Below are positions 32,101 to 40,030 of a stretch of 64,000 bases of DNA, one piece after another. The stretch lies in NCBI GenBank assembly GCA_964532405.1, contig CAZHIC010000002.1, positions 1 through 64,000 on the forward strand, written 5' to 3'. The stretch comes from PALSA-1006 sp964532405 (GTDB lineage Bacteria > Pseudomonadota > Gammaproteobacteria > Burkholderiales > Gallionellaceae). The position numbers and the translations under genes are program-made. The notes under the pieces are model-generated. The model did no database searches. It saw only the letters and a list, made by a program, of their open reading frames with translations, and was not told the origin of the DNA. Position 1 is the stretch's first letter. Each line of letters opens with the position of its first letter.

Positions 32101-32707
32101 GATTACAAAACAAAGCCCTCATTGCCCTCATGAAGACGTCAATGCCTTTTTAAGGATTGCCGAAAATAATCCCCAGATTAAAACAATAATTATTGCATCT
32201 CGCGGGCCTTTGTATATTGAAGGCACTGGATTCGGCCCCGCCGAATCTGACAACCTGAACCGCTATATCAAATGGAAAGACTCTCTCGATGAGGGTCGCT
32301 ATGCTGAGGTTTTTGAGCAATCAATGCGCGCAACGCTGCAGCGTTTTTTATTGGAAGACAAACAAATTATTTTCGTGCTTGATGTTCCGGAATTAGGGTT
32401 TGGCCCGGAGCTATGTGTCGATACCGCCCCATTAAGACTAAGCCGGGTGAGCGGCAAACCCTGTGCTGTACCGAGGGCAGAATATGATAAACGCAACAAA
32501 AAATATCGTGAAATCGTTTTTTCCGTTCTCAAGGATTTTCCCTCGGTTAAAGTTTTCGACCCCGCAGTGCTGCTATGTGATACCCAATATTGCTGGGCGA
32601 TGAAAGAGGGGAAGATGCTTTATCGCGATGATGACCATCTTTCTGTCGAGGGGTCGCGGTTCATTGCTCGCGAGCTAGCGAAAGTGCTCCAATCCCTACC
32701 CAAGTAA
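29192..32707 (+). CDS. O-antigen ligase / acyltransferase-3 / SGNH triple-domain fusion
   Basis: An 1171-residue polytopic membrane protein joining two normally separate proteins. Residues 1-415 are an O-antigen ligase/polymerase (WaaL/Wzy) domain with SGERGGW near 206, SIGIRFQHWQVAL near 278 and the HNEIL motif near 332. Residues about 416-490 are a polar linker. Residues 492-835 form an acyltransferase-3 (OafA/YrhL) domain with DIDGLRAVAILAVVIYHAF (His512) and MHLWSLAIEEQFYLVYPLL. Residues about 915-1171 form an SGNH hydrolase-like domain with GDSHSN (934-939) and DDDHLS (D1146, H1149). It could attach or polymerise a glycan and O-acetylate it. Nine consecutive C bases at 30632-30640 encode the prolines at the hinge; an indel there would produce an early stop. 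Confidence 0.88.
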   Translation: MSQPNNFFTTVKNESITNRIIMLILLSYPALLLTVRSSMGILFGLLLIISAVQLYRMRKSLATSHWDKNSIAFSLAMASPIVAIFLSEAYHGDFHSPSYDWASRFLLAIPIFLALRRTNIRTITVLQFGMPIGALVGLSMLILHPFDWGGRYTTSSFFNLIHFSDTALMLGFLSLFSINWERKDHPLILTLKLCGFFAGFYMSIQSGERGGWVAIPLLLLLWIAAHSGKRFWLHLSLSIPIVIAAIWLSYSMLDIVHSRIDAIFSDIQNFAHGNKDTSIGIRFQHWQVALHLFFEHPFFGVGPEGFARAIPELQSNGMLTPTAARLGYSEVHNEILAKCASTGLFGLFSILSVYLVPLFIFWRSSKSAESNSKIAAFMGICLVSGFFVFGLTVEIFDLRMTAAFFSFTLAVLMAAATHQGHEGKSSRPDCNKASDSHHADDGIAPSETNRSKVRGYAISKTIRLIQWCLTCKDAVQSRFTPPPVQEHNFHPTYRPDIDGLRAVAILAVVIYHAFPANLRGGFVGVDIFFVISGFLISNIIFKSLQHGVFSFTEFYAHRIKRIFPALILVLAVSFTFGWFALMPDEFKQLGKHIAAGAGFVQNFILWKEAGYFDTASELKPLMHLWSLAIEEQFYLVYPLLVWGAWRLGPSTAFAIIVLLGLLSFGLNVHGIKNDAIKTFFFPQTRFWELLVGAALAYLQLFKRAQFADWLKRCLFHPVIFRRFPPGLKRDAALDNFLSIFGFLLIAASVIALNKGTPFPGWWALPPVFGAFLLILAGAEAWVNRRILASRLMIFIGLISYPLYLWHWPVLSFTRIVTSEPPSGAIRLGAVGLSLLLAWLTYQLLEKPIRFGGKTWLKTAVLCVLTTTVGLVGYNTLERNGLGFRITTPLSGLEQFHWSKKMYREDSCIAANPISTERIVFCVGDVRTASVFLTGDSHSNALYPGLAEIYPGKILNIAQSDCLPFFDIDAGITKQSPHCPHEDVNAFLRIAENNPQIKTIIIASRGPLYIEGTGFGPAESDNLNRYIKWKDSLDEGRYAEVFEQSMRATLQRFLLEDKQIIFVLDVPELGFGPELCVDTAPLRLSRVSGKPCAVPRAEYDKRNKKYREIVFSVLKDFPSVKVFDPAVLLCDTQYCWAMKEGKMLYRDDDHLSVEGSRFIARELAKVLQSLPK
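30632..30640. repeat. C9 homopolymer tract at the ligase-acyltransferase hinge
   Basis: Nine C bases encode P481-P483 of the fusion protein. Reading past the tract in the two other frames meets TGA at 30676-30678 or TAG at 30699-30701, so any slip not divisible by three would yield a ligase with a short tail and no acyltransferase. Confidence 0.8.
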
Positions 32708-32797
32708 CGCCCTCTCGCATAATCCTTTTATCAATCTCGGCCAAGTCGTTACTATATAATTGTCGGCACATACAAAATCCACCACTAGGACACCCAA

Positions 32798-33715
32798 ATG
32801 TTTAGCATCATTATCCCGACCTGGAACAATCTTGCCTTCTTGAAAATATGCGTCGACAGCATACGCAAGTATTCCGAATTTGATCACGAGATCATCGTCC
32901 ATGTGAATGACGGCTCGGATGGCACGCTGGATTGGGTCAAAGCAGAAGGCATCAAGTACAGCCACACTCCAAAAAATGTCGGGGTATGCCTGTCGGTAAA
33001 CCACCTGGTTACATTGGCGAGCCATGATTGGGTGCTCTACCTTAACGACGACATGGTGGCCTGTCCGGGATGGGACACCGCTTTCGCTCGGGCGATCGCG
33101 TCCAATGACACTGATCTGGCACTGTACTTTTCCACGCTCATCCAGCCCAAAATCGGCAAGAATCTGCACATGGTCGAACATGATTTTGGCTCCACATCCG
33201 ACAGTTTCGACGCTGCGGGTTTGCTCCAAAACTACCTGTCTGAAACGCGCAACGACACGGAGGGCGCCATTTCTCAACCGACTTTGTTCCATCGCAAATG
33301 GTGGCAAATTGTCGGGGGCTACAGCCTGGAGTTCAGCCCCGGCATGAGCAGCGACGATGATCTGGCCATGAAATTCTGGGTGGCCGGTTGCCGGCATTTT
33401 CGCGTCATCGGCGCATGCCGCTTTTATCACTTTGTGTGCCAGAGCACTGGACGTATCCGCAACACCAAAGGCGGCCGGGTATTCGTGATGAAATGGGGTC
33501 TCACTCAGGGCGAGTTCTATCAGAACTACATGGCGGCATTGAGCGATACACCGCCCTCGCAGCTGCTTGCCCGGCATTCGCAACTATTCCCCCGCGCCAC
33601 GTTGATCGGCAAATTGCGGCGTGCGGGATACGGCTTGTTTTGCGACTACCCTTTGCAAGGCATCGAGGAATGGGATGCCGTCTCTGGCCAAGGCCCGTGG
33701 CAGCACAACCGATAA
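32798..33715 (+). CDS. Family 2 glycosyltransferase
   Basis: A 305-residue GT-A enzyme. MFSIIIPTWNNLAFLKICVD begins the nucleotide-sugar-binding domain; HVNDGSDGTLDWV and the metal-binding LYLNDDMVACPGWD follow. A downstream acidic stretch (SPGMSSDDDLAMKFW) may supply the catalytic base. AGGAC precedes the ATG. The sugar and acceptor cannot be told. It follows the fusion gene on the same strand with a 90-base gap holding a possible TATAAT at 32755-32760. Confidence 0.9.
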   Translation: MFSIIIPTWNNLAFLKICVDSIRKYSEFDHEIIVHVNDGSDGTLDWVKAEGIKYSHTPKNVGVCLSVNHLVTLASHDWVLYLNDDMVACPGWDTAFARAIASNDTDLALYFSTLIQPKIGKNLHMVEHDFGSTSDSFDAAGLLQNYLSETRNDTEGAISQPTLFHRKWWQIVGGYSLEFSPGMSSDDDLAMKFWVAGCRHFRVIGACRFYHFVCQSTGRIRNTKGGRVFVMKWGLTQGEFYQNYMAALSDTPPSQLLARHSQLFPRATLIGKLRRAGYGLFCDYPLQGIEEWDAVSGQGPWQHNR

Positions 33716-33791
33716 GCATTCATCTCAAACTGGCGCAAGCCCACGGCAAAACTTGCCGATTCGAGCAGGGCATCCCCAATTAAAATTCGAG

Positions 33792-34898
33792 ATGGCGACT
33801 ACGCAAACCATGCTCAAAAAAATATTGATCGTTTATCACCGCTTTCCTCCCATCGCGGCAGATTTAAGAAAAGCATTTTTGCGTTTAGGCCTCAATGCCG
33901 AAATTTTTTATACGACCGATTATGAACATTGGTTTTACCGCCGGATCATCAGAAAAGTTAATCGTCATGCCCGCAATTTTCGTTTAATCCCCAAAGGCGG
34001 GGATATTTTTAAAGCACACCCGTTAAATCTAAGTAATTATGTGAGCAGCAACTTAGAGAAAACTATTTCTTTATATCAGCCTGACGCTGTGTTGCTCATT
34101 CACGGACTTCCCTTTGGCGAGCCTTTCTTGTCCAAGATTTCCGTTCCTAAAATTGGCTGGCATCTGGAGCCCCGCGATGACCTGCCCTACCTGATTCAAA
34201 ATGCCAGTCCTTTTGATATTTACAACTCTTTTAGCCAACATGATGTCGATTTGTTGGTCGGCGCCGGCTTTGATTGTCGCTATCTAAGTCATGCAGTAGA
34301 CCCTGAAAATTTTTATTCTGAAGCGGATTCAGAAAAAAAATTCGATGTCACGTTTGTCGGCAACTGGAGCAGTTGGCGCGATGAAGTCGTGAAGGCTGCG
34401 TTGGAGATCACACCCAATGTCGCCTTGTACGGGGGGTATTGGAAAAAGAAAAGTTCAATTTCCAGAAAATTATTTCAACAAATCTTTAAGGGAAAAGAAA
34501 TAGTCGGGGCCGATTTAAATCATCTTTTCAATTCATCGAAAATCGTACTCAATGCCTCGAGAACTCCGGGCAGTTTTGGTTTGAATATGCGCTTTTTCGA
34601 AGTCTTGGCCTCGGGTGCCTTATTGCTGACGGATACCGCTCCCGAACTGGAAACTCACTTTATACCCGACACACATTTGGTCGTATACCAAGACCTCAAT
34701 GAATTAAAGCAACGGTTAAGTGAGCTTTTGAATAACCAGAAAAAGCTGGATATGATTCGATATTCCGGCCAACACTTAGTCCTTGAACGAGACCGCTATG
34801 ACTCGATGGCAAGACACCTGCTAAATCAATTTCAGGAAGTGCTGGCGAAAAAAAATCGGCCGTCAGACGGCTTTCAAATCCCAAAGGATGTGGGATAG
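33792..34898 (+). CDS. CgeB-like glycosyltransferase
   Basis: A protein of about 368 residues resembling the CgeB/GT1-like glycosyltransferases (GT-B fold). Visible parts are KKILIVYHRFPPIAADLRKAF, IGWHLEPRDDLPYL, FDVTFVGNWSSWRDEVV and the C-terminal donor-site stretch LNMRFFEVLASGALLLTDTAPELE. ATG 33792 is the first start after the preceding gene; ATG 33813 (MLKKILIVYHRF) is an alternative, and neither has a clear ribosome site. The last 36 bases overlap the convergent methyltransferase gene. Confidence 0.8.
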   Translation: MATTQTMLKKILIVYHRFPPIAADLRKAFLRLGLNAEIFYTTDYEHWFYRRIIRKVNRHARNFRLIPKGGDIFKAHPLNLSNYVSSNLEKTISLYQPDAVLLIHGLPFGEPFLSKISVPKIGWHLEPRDDLPYLIQNASPFDIYNSFSQHDVDLLVGAGFDCRYLSHAVDPENFYSEADSEKKFDVTFVGNWSSWRDEVVKAALEITPNVALYGGYWKKKSSISRKLFQQIFKGKEIVGADLNHLFNSSKIVLNASRTPGSFGLNMRFFEVLASGALLLTDTAPELETHFIPDTHLVVYQDLNELKQRLSELLNNQKKLDMIRYSGQHLVLERDRYDSMARHLLNQFQEVLAKKNRPSDGFQIPKDVG

Positions 34899-35465
34899 AC
34901 CGCCCTTGAAAACTGCGTGCTCAAAATTTCGAACCGATTTTCTCCACCTTGGCTCCAATAAATCGTGTGCATTTTTCGGCGCACTCCAATATACGTTAAC
35001 GATCTCAAATCGTCCTTTGAAACCGTAAATTGCTGCATAGGGATTTTCCCCCGCAAAATATTCGTGTGTTTTTTCAGTGATGATGTTGACGTGCGTGGGA
35101 TCTTGAAATGCTTCCGGACGAGGAAATGCCGGGGTAATGGCGATCAATCTGCCGCCCGGAATCAACACCCGATGAACCTCGCTCATGAGATTCACAAAAG
35201 GATTTATTAGCATTCCATTTCTATCCGCAAACTGCCTGGGCATATGCTCAATAAAATCGAAGGCTGAAACCGAATTAAAGTAACGATCCGAAAAGGGAAT
35301 TGGTTCTTGAATCAGATTGACCTTTTTATATTCAAATCCCAAGTCGGTTTCTGCACCACTAATATCACGGATGTCGCAACCAAAAAGTTCCTTATATCGA
35401 AACGGATTGCGGGGGAAAGTTCCGCAGCCCAAATCCAGATGTCGCGTTGTTACAGAAGTTTCCAT
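34863..35465 (-). CDS. Class I SAM-dependent methyltransferase
   Basis: A 200-residue methyltransferase with motif I in HLDLGCGTFPRNPF at residue 9, an acidic SAM-ribose position in LFGCDIRDISG, and IPFSDRYFNSVSAFDFIEHM as the post-II region. RVLIPGGRLIAITPAFP follows. The substrate is unknown; it is the last gene of the long minus-strand polysaccharide run. Its 3' end overlaps the convergent CgeB-like gene by 36 bases. Confidence 0.85.
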   Translation of the reverse strand: METSVTTRHLDLGCGTFPRNPFRYKELFGCDIRDISGAETDLGFEYKKVNLIQEPIPFSDRYFNSVSAFDFIEHMPRQFADRNGMLINPFVNLMSEVHRVLIPGGRLIAITPAFPRPEAFQDPTHVNIITEKTHEYFAGENPYAAIYGFKGRFEIVNVYWSAPKNAHDLLEPRWRKSVRNFEHAVFKGGLSHILWDLKAV

Positions 35466-35529
35466 TTCAATATCTTTTCATGTGAATGTTAGAAGGTGCT
35501 TCGCCGGATTAGTATACCTATATTGAAAT

Positions 35530-36360
35530 TCAATATTGATCCACGCCTTTTAGCGCACGAATATGTGCGGCATTTAACACTTGCTGCAAACGGCGCTGAT
35601 TTTCTTCGAGGTGCGAGCGATCATTTTCTTGATGCCACAAGTGCAGCACCGGAGCAGCAAAACGCGCGCTCTTATTGATGAGTCCGGCACGGATCAAGCG
35701 AACGACCAGATCGGAGTCTTCCTGCCCCCATCCGGTATAGCTTTCATCCAGTCCGTTCACCCGCAGCAAATCCTCTCTGAACGCAGATAGGTTGCAAGTC
35801 TTCGCCCCTTGCCAGCGTTGCGGCGCACGCTTGCGTAGCCAAGCAAAATCAGGCAAACAAAGCAGCGGCGTCAAGCGATTGGTGCGCCCCTGAGTTCGCG
35901 CTTTAATCCAATCGACAAACTGCCAAGTATGAATAGGGATTTTTTTCCGCAGAGTTTGTTGTGTGAATGCTTGGGAGAGCAACATACGATTACCGGAAAG
36001 GAAACATCCCGGCTCACTCAACAAACGATGTCGTGCCACGAAATCTACCCGCGGAATGCAATCGCCATCGGTGAAAATAATATAGTCCGCAGTTGTTGCG
36101 GCAAGCGCGCGGTTGCGTATCGACGCAGCGCGAAAGCCGTCATCTTCCTGCCAGATATGCTGAATGGGGAACGTGGCACGCGCTTGAAAGTGTTTTACGG
36201 CTTGCGTGGTGTCTGGCGTAGAGCCGTCGTCCGCCACCAACACCTCGAAATTTTGATCAGTCTGGGCGAGATACCCCTCCAGCACGGCGGCTAGGGCATC
36301 AGGCCGGTTATAGGTGGTGACGATGACCGCAATGCGAAAATTATTTTGATTCATTGTCAT
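35530..36360 (-). CDS. Family 2 glycosyltransferase with galactosyltransferase-like C-terminus
   Basis: A 276-residue GT-A enzyme. RIAVIVTTYNRPDALAAVLEG starts the fold; FEVLVADDGSTPDTT and IIFTDGDCIPRVDFVARH carry the DxD-type metal site. The C-terminal GWGQEDSDLVVRLIRAGL is the galactosyltransferase-like motif of chondroitin-polymerase-type GT2 proteins. The start overlaps the upstream gene by 20 bases (ATG 36354 is an alternative), pointing to coupled translation. Confidence 0.88.
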   Translation of the reverse strand: MTMNQNNFRIAVIVTTYNRPDALAAVLEGYLAQTDQNFEVLVADDGSTPDTTQAVKHFQARATFPIQHIWQEDDGFRAASIRNRALAATTADYIIFTDGDCIPRVDFVARHRLLSEPGCFLSGNRMLLSQAFTQQTLRKKIPIHTWQFVDWIKARTQGRTNRLTPLLCLPDFAWLRKRAPQRWQGAKTCNLSAFREDLLRVNGLDESYTGWGQEDSDLVVRLIRAGLINKSARFAAPVLHLWHQENDRSHLEENQRRLQQVLNAAHIRALKGVDQY

Positions 36361-37159
36361 CAGTCGGCGGATTTGTCCAATTTATCTTTGCCGTGGTCGC
36401 CTTCGCGTAGCGGTAGAAGGTGCCTTCAAAGTTGCCCAAAGCCAAGACAAAGCCCGCCCAGCCATCGAGAAAGCCGCGCTTGATTACATAGATGCGAAAG
36501 AATGCCCACAAGCCGTGTCCGAGCGCAGCCCCCATGCTCGCTGACTTCCCTTTGCGCTCCAGCTTGCGCGCGCCTAACGTGGAATAGCGCTGCATTTTAT
36601 GCACCAACTGCTCCAAATTTTGATATGGCACTTGAATGATGGAAGCCTTGAAATAGCCTATCTTCCCATTCACACGAAACGACTCATGCACCTCTTCGTG
36701 GTCATCGAATATCAGAGCGCCTTTGCGAAACAACTGCGGCTGACGGTAATCAGGATACCAACCGCAATGCTTGATCCAGCGCCCCATAAACCAGTTGCGG
36801 CGCGGCACGTAATAGGCATCTGCTTGCGGCTGCACCAGCACCTGCGCGATCTCTGCGCGTGCCGCAGGCGTACAACGTTCGTCGGCATCGAGACTGAACA
36901 CCCAATCATGTTTGCACGCTGCAATAGCATCATTGCGCAGCTTGCCGAAGGTAGTGAACGGAATCTGTTTCACCGTCGCACCCAAGTCAGCGGCGATCTT
37001 TGCCGTGCCATCCGTGCTATTTGAGTCCAGCACCAGCACCTCGTCTGCCCACGCCACGCTTTTTACCGCCGCAGCAATCTTGTCTGCCTCGTTAAAAGTG
37101 ATGATGTAGGCAGTTAGCTTGGACGGTTGAGATGTTCCATTTTCTGAAATTTGTGTCAT
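36341..37159 (-). CDS. WaaE/KdtX-like family 2 glycosyltransferase
   Basis: A 272-residue GT-A enzyme resembling the LPS-core glucosyltransferase WaaE/KdtX group. LTAYIITFNEADKIAAAVKS, EVLVLDSNSTDGTAKIA and FSLDADERCTPAARAEI are diagnostic, as is GKLRNDAIAACKHDW. C-terminal residues RIYVIKRGFLDGWAGFVLAL are partly hydrophobic. I chose ATG 37159, four bases after the CapD-like stop, over in-frame ATGs at 37240 and 37183 that overlap that gene. Confidence 0.88.
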   Translation of the reverse strand: MTQISENGTSQPSKLTAYIITFNEADKIAAAVKSVAWADEVLVLDSNSTDGTAKIAADLGATVKQIPFTTFGKLRNDAIAACKHDWVFSLDADERCTPAARAEIAQVLVQPQADAYYVPRRNWFMGRWIKHCGWYPDYRQPQLFRKGALIFDDHEEVHESFRVNGKIGYFKASIIQVPYQNLEQLVHKMQRYSTLGARKLERKGKSASMGAALGHGLWAFFRIYVIKRGFLDGWAGFVLALGNFEGTFYRYAKATTAKINWTNPPTDDNESK

Positions 37160-37163
37160 AAAC

Positions 37164-39044
37164 TCATTGCCCCGGTCGCTCATCCGGCGTGTACTCCGGT
37201 ACCCATTGCCGCATATTCTGGCGCACGGCACTATCCACAACAGTCGCGTTTGTCGATATCCAAGTATGCATCATCTGCAACTCGGCAGCGGATACCATGC
37301 GTGCCTGTGCAATGCGCAGTTTTGGATGTGGTGTGGGCAAAGTATTTTCGTCGTCAGTCAAGAGTTCTTCGTATAGCTTTTCGCCAGGACGCAGACCGGT
37401 AAATTCAATCTTGATATCATCCTCACTAAAACCGGAAAGACGAATCAGGTCTTTTGCCAAGTCGACAATTTTCACCGGCTCACCCATGTCTAACACAAAT
37501 ATCTCGCCCCCCTTACCCATGTAGCCCGCCTGCATCACCAGCTGCGCCGCTTCGGGAATAGACATGAAGTAGCGCGTTATTTCCGGGTGGGTCACAGTAA
37601 TCGGCCCCCCCTTGGCAATTTGTTCGCGGAACTTGGGAATCACGCTGCCGTTGCTGCCCAGCACATTGCCGAAACGCACGATAATGAACTTGGTACTCCC
37701 CTCGCCCGCTTGCGGGAGAGGGGTTGGGGGAGAGGGTTGTTGCAACCCTTGGCAAATCATCTCAGCCATGCGTTTGGTCGTACCCATTACATTGGTCGGG
37801 TTCACCGCCTTGTCAGTAGAAATTAATACGAACTTATCGACCCCATGTTTCTGCGCGCACTGCGCCACCTGCCAAGTGCCATACACATTGTTGCGCACTG
37901 CCTGCCACGCATTGTTGCGCTCCATCAAGGGTACATGTTTGTAGGCGGCAGCATGAAACACCACGCTAGGCTTGAACTCTTCAAACACCTGTTCGAGTCG
38001 CATCGCATCACGCACATCACCCGCCAGATAAACAATATCGAGTTGCGGGAAACTTCCATTCAGTTCTTGTTCGATGTTGTACAAAGCGAATTCACTAGCC
38101 TCGAACAACAGCAATTTCTGCGGGGAGAAACGCGCAATCTGGCGACACAGCTCGGAGCCGATAGACCCGCCCGCCCCTGTCACCAACACAACCTTGTCTG
38201 TCAATTGTTCGTGCAAGCCGAGATCATCTAATTGCACTGCATCGCGACCCAGCAAATCATCCAGCTCGATTCCACGCAATTGAGAAATCGCTACTCGCCC
38301 GCTTAATAAATCATCGTAGGATGGGACAGTCAATGCCTTGATTTCATTCTGACCGCATAAGTCAATTGCGTGCTTTCTCTGCTGGTGTGTCGCACTCGGC
38401 ATCGCAATGATGACTTGTCCAACACCGAACTTTTTCGTCCAGTAAGATAAACTATCAATCGCTCCATGCACTTTTTTCTCGTTAAGCATTCTGCCGTGCT
38501 TGCTGGCATCATCATCAAGAAAACCCACCACATGCCAAGTATTGCTGCGCTGCAATTCTTTAGATAATGCGACAGCGGCATCGCCTGCGCCCAAAATTAA
38601 TACCGGCTCGCCTTGCAATCGAAAATCACCATACAACAATTTTTCTTTCCACAATCGATAGATCAGACGGCTGCCACCCATAAATATCAACAACAACAGC
38701 GGGTGAATAATCAGCACTGATCGGGGAACATTAACGGCAAGACGCAACATCCACAACACCAATACAATCCCGGCGACAGACGTCAACACGGCAAGGAATA
38801 TCCGGCGCAAATCAGGCATGCTCGCGTAGCGCCACATGCCGCGATACAAACCAAACCCCCAGAAAACAAAACCCTGTAATGGCACAATCCACTCCAATGT
38901 GTGCCACATTTCGTGCAGCACACTTTCTGGAATCTCCAGATTAAAACGCAGCAAGTAGGCCAATATCCACGCCAAAGCACCCGCCATTAAATCGTGCAGC
39001 AGCACCAATATCACACGCTGATTATGTCGCAAGTGGTTAAGCAC
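37164..39044 (-). CDS. WbpM/CapD-type nucleotide-sugar 4,6-dehydratase
   Basis: A 626-residue inner-membrane enzyme. Four N-terminal helices (residues about 10-115) and a CoA-binding-like Rossmann domain (VLILGAGDAAVALSKEL) precede the SDR dehydratase domain: VLVTGAGGSIGSELCRQIA, AAYKHVPLMERN and FVLISTDKAVNPTNVMGTTKR. The VLISTDKAVNPTNVMGTTKR segment carries the S-D-K/M-x-x-x-K triad of WbpM. Relatives convert UDP-GlcNAc to the 4-keto-6-deoxy sugar that leads to QuiNAc or FucNAc. GTG 39044 overlaps the upstream stop by eight bases. Residues about 436-449 (SPPTPLPQAGEG) are a palindromic-repeat insertion. Confidence 0.92.
   Translation of the reverse strand: MLNHLRHNQRVILVLLHDLMAGALAWILAYLLRFNLEIPESVLHEMWHTLEWIVPLQGFVFWGFGLYRGMWRYASMPDLRRIFLAVLTSVAGIVLVLWMLRLAVNVPRSVLIIHPLLLLIFMGGSRLIYRLWKEKLLYGDFRLQGEPVLILGAGDAAVALSKELQRSNTWHVVGFLDDDASKHGRMLNEKKVHGAIDSLSYWTKKFGVGQVIIAMPSATHQQRKHAIDLCGQNEIKALTVPSYDDLLSGRVAISQLRGIELDDLLGRDAVQLDDLGLHEQLTDKVVLVTGAGGSIGSELCRQIARFSPQKLLLFEASEFALYNIEQELNGSFPQLDIVYLAGDVRDAMRLEQVFEEFKPSVVFHAAAYKHVPLMERNNAWQAVRNNVYGTWQVAQCAQKHGVDKFVLISTDKAVNPTNVMGTTKRMAEMICQGLQQPSPPTPLPQAGEGSTKFIIVRFGNVLGSNGSVIPKFREQIAKGGPITVTHPEITRYFMSIPEAAQLVMQAGYMGKGGEIFVLDMGEPVKIVDLAKDLIRLSGFSEDDIKIEFTGLRPGEKLYEELLTDDENTLPTPHPKLRIAQARMVSAAELQMMHTWISTNATVVDSAVRQNMRQWVPEYTPDERPGQ
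37696..37737. repeat. In-frame palindromic element inside the CapD-like gene
   Basis: Arms 37698-37709 and 37712-37723 pair at 11 of 12 bases around a TT centre. It is the same core (CCCCTCTCCCGC and its complement) as in leuS element 1. It is read on the minus strand as SPPTPLPQAGEG between EMICQGLQQ and the conserved FIIVRFGNVLGSNGSV, a loop position. The sequence elsewhere in this gene is far less GC-rich. Confidence 0.85.
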
Positions 39045-40002
39045 GTTGAGCGACCTTCCACCGATAGTCCAAGCTCACCATGGCAAGCCCGTAAATAAAA
39101 CACCAAGCAAGCGCAATCACCAGCAATACATCGGGATTCTGCAACGCCCACAATGCGCTAACGCCCACAGAAATCATCAATGCATATTCGATCAAGGCAG
39201 TATTACGGTGTCCCGCGCCCAATTGCACCAAACGCTGATAATAATGCTCCCGGTGTGCTCGCCATACTCGCTCACCCCGGATAGCGCGCTTAAGCAGCGT
39301 GACTGTTGCATCCAACACAAAGGGAGAAAACACCATCACGGGAAACCACACCGGCCACAAATTTCTGTCCCATCCCACGATACCGATTGAGGCTGCAAGA
39401 AAGCCCAGAGGAATCGATCCTGCGTCACCCATAAATACTTGCGCGGGATAAAAATTGAAATACAAAAATCCCAATGCCGCCGCGCCTATCGAGAAGCAGA
39501 TCATCGCCAACACTTCGTCGCCGCCCATTAGTGACGCGACTCCATACACGGAAAAACCGACTAACGTCATGCCCCCGGCCAAGCCATCCGAACCATCCAT
39601 AAAGTTATACAGATTGATCATCCATACGATCAGCAAAATTGCTGCCACCGCCAAAAGAAAATTAGCCGCAAACAAACCCTCACCCCAGACGACACTAAAT
39701 GCCGCAATGAAATGCAACGCGAAGCGAATCCGCACAGACAAACCGCGAACATCATCTATCAGTGAGAGCAAGAATAACAACAGGAGGGGAAGCAGAATCC
39801 ACAGGGAGGGCGCATGAAACATGATTGCCCAGCCAGACAAAAGACCGGCAATCAGCCCCACACCACCAATTCTCGGCGTAGGCATTTCATGCAATGATCG
39901 CTCGTTGGGAATATCTTTTATGCTTCTGGTTATCTTGCTAGATAACAATATGGCGGACACCAACAGCGTCACCAACGCAGAAACCAGCGGGGCGAAAGTC
40001 AT
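39037..40002 (-). CDS. Initiating sugar-phosphate transferase (WecA/WbpL-type GT4)
   Basis: A polytopic protein of about 321 residues in the MraY/WecA polyprenyl-phosphate transferase family, which loads the first sugar phosphate on undecaprenyl phosphate. Diagnostic stretches are PNERSLHEMPTPRIGGVGL, LLSLIDDVRGLSVRIRF (Mg-binding aspartates), NLYNFMDGSDGLAGGMTL and VFMGDAGSIPLGFL, plus the cytoplasmic HREHYYQRL. ATG 40002 is chosen because a start at 40068 would overlap the Wzz-like gene; neither has a clear ribosome site. With the CapD- and WbpV-like genes it forms a QuiNAc/FucNAc-type initiation set. Confidence 0.9.
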   Translation of the reverse strand: MTFAPLVSALVTLLVSAILLSSKITRSIKDIPNERSLHEMPTPRIGGVGLIAGLLSGWAIMFHAPSLWILLPLLLLFLLSLIDDVRGLSVRIRFALHFIAAFSVVWGEGLFAANFLLAVAAILLIVWMINLYNFMDGSDGLAGGMTLVGFSVYGVASLMGGDEVLAMICFSIGAAALGFLYFNFYPAQVFMGDAGSIPLGFLAASIGIVGWDRNLWPVWFPVMVFSPFVLDATVTLLKRAIRGERVWRAHREHYYQRLVQLGAGHRNTALIEYALMISVGVSALWALQNPDVLLVIALAWCFIYGLAMVSLDYRWKVAQRA

Positions 40003-40030
40003 CGTTAGCAAGGATATGAAACGCCGTAAA

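Noticed and set aside
32696..33583. A 295-codon minus-strand open frame over a GT2 gene
   Set aside because: The + strand encodes a clear GT2 with a ribosome site; the minus frame has no domain.
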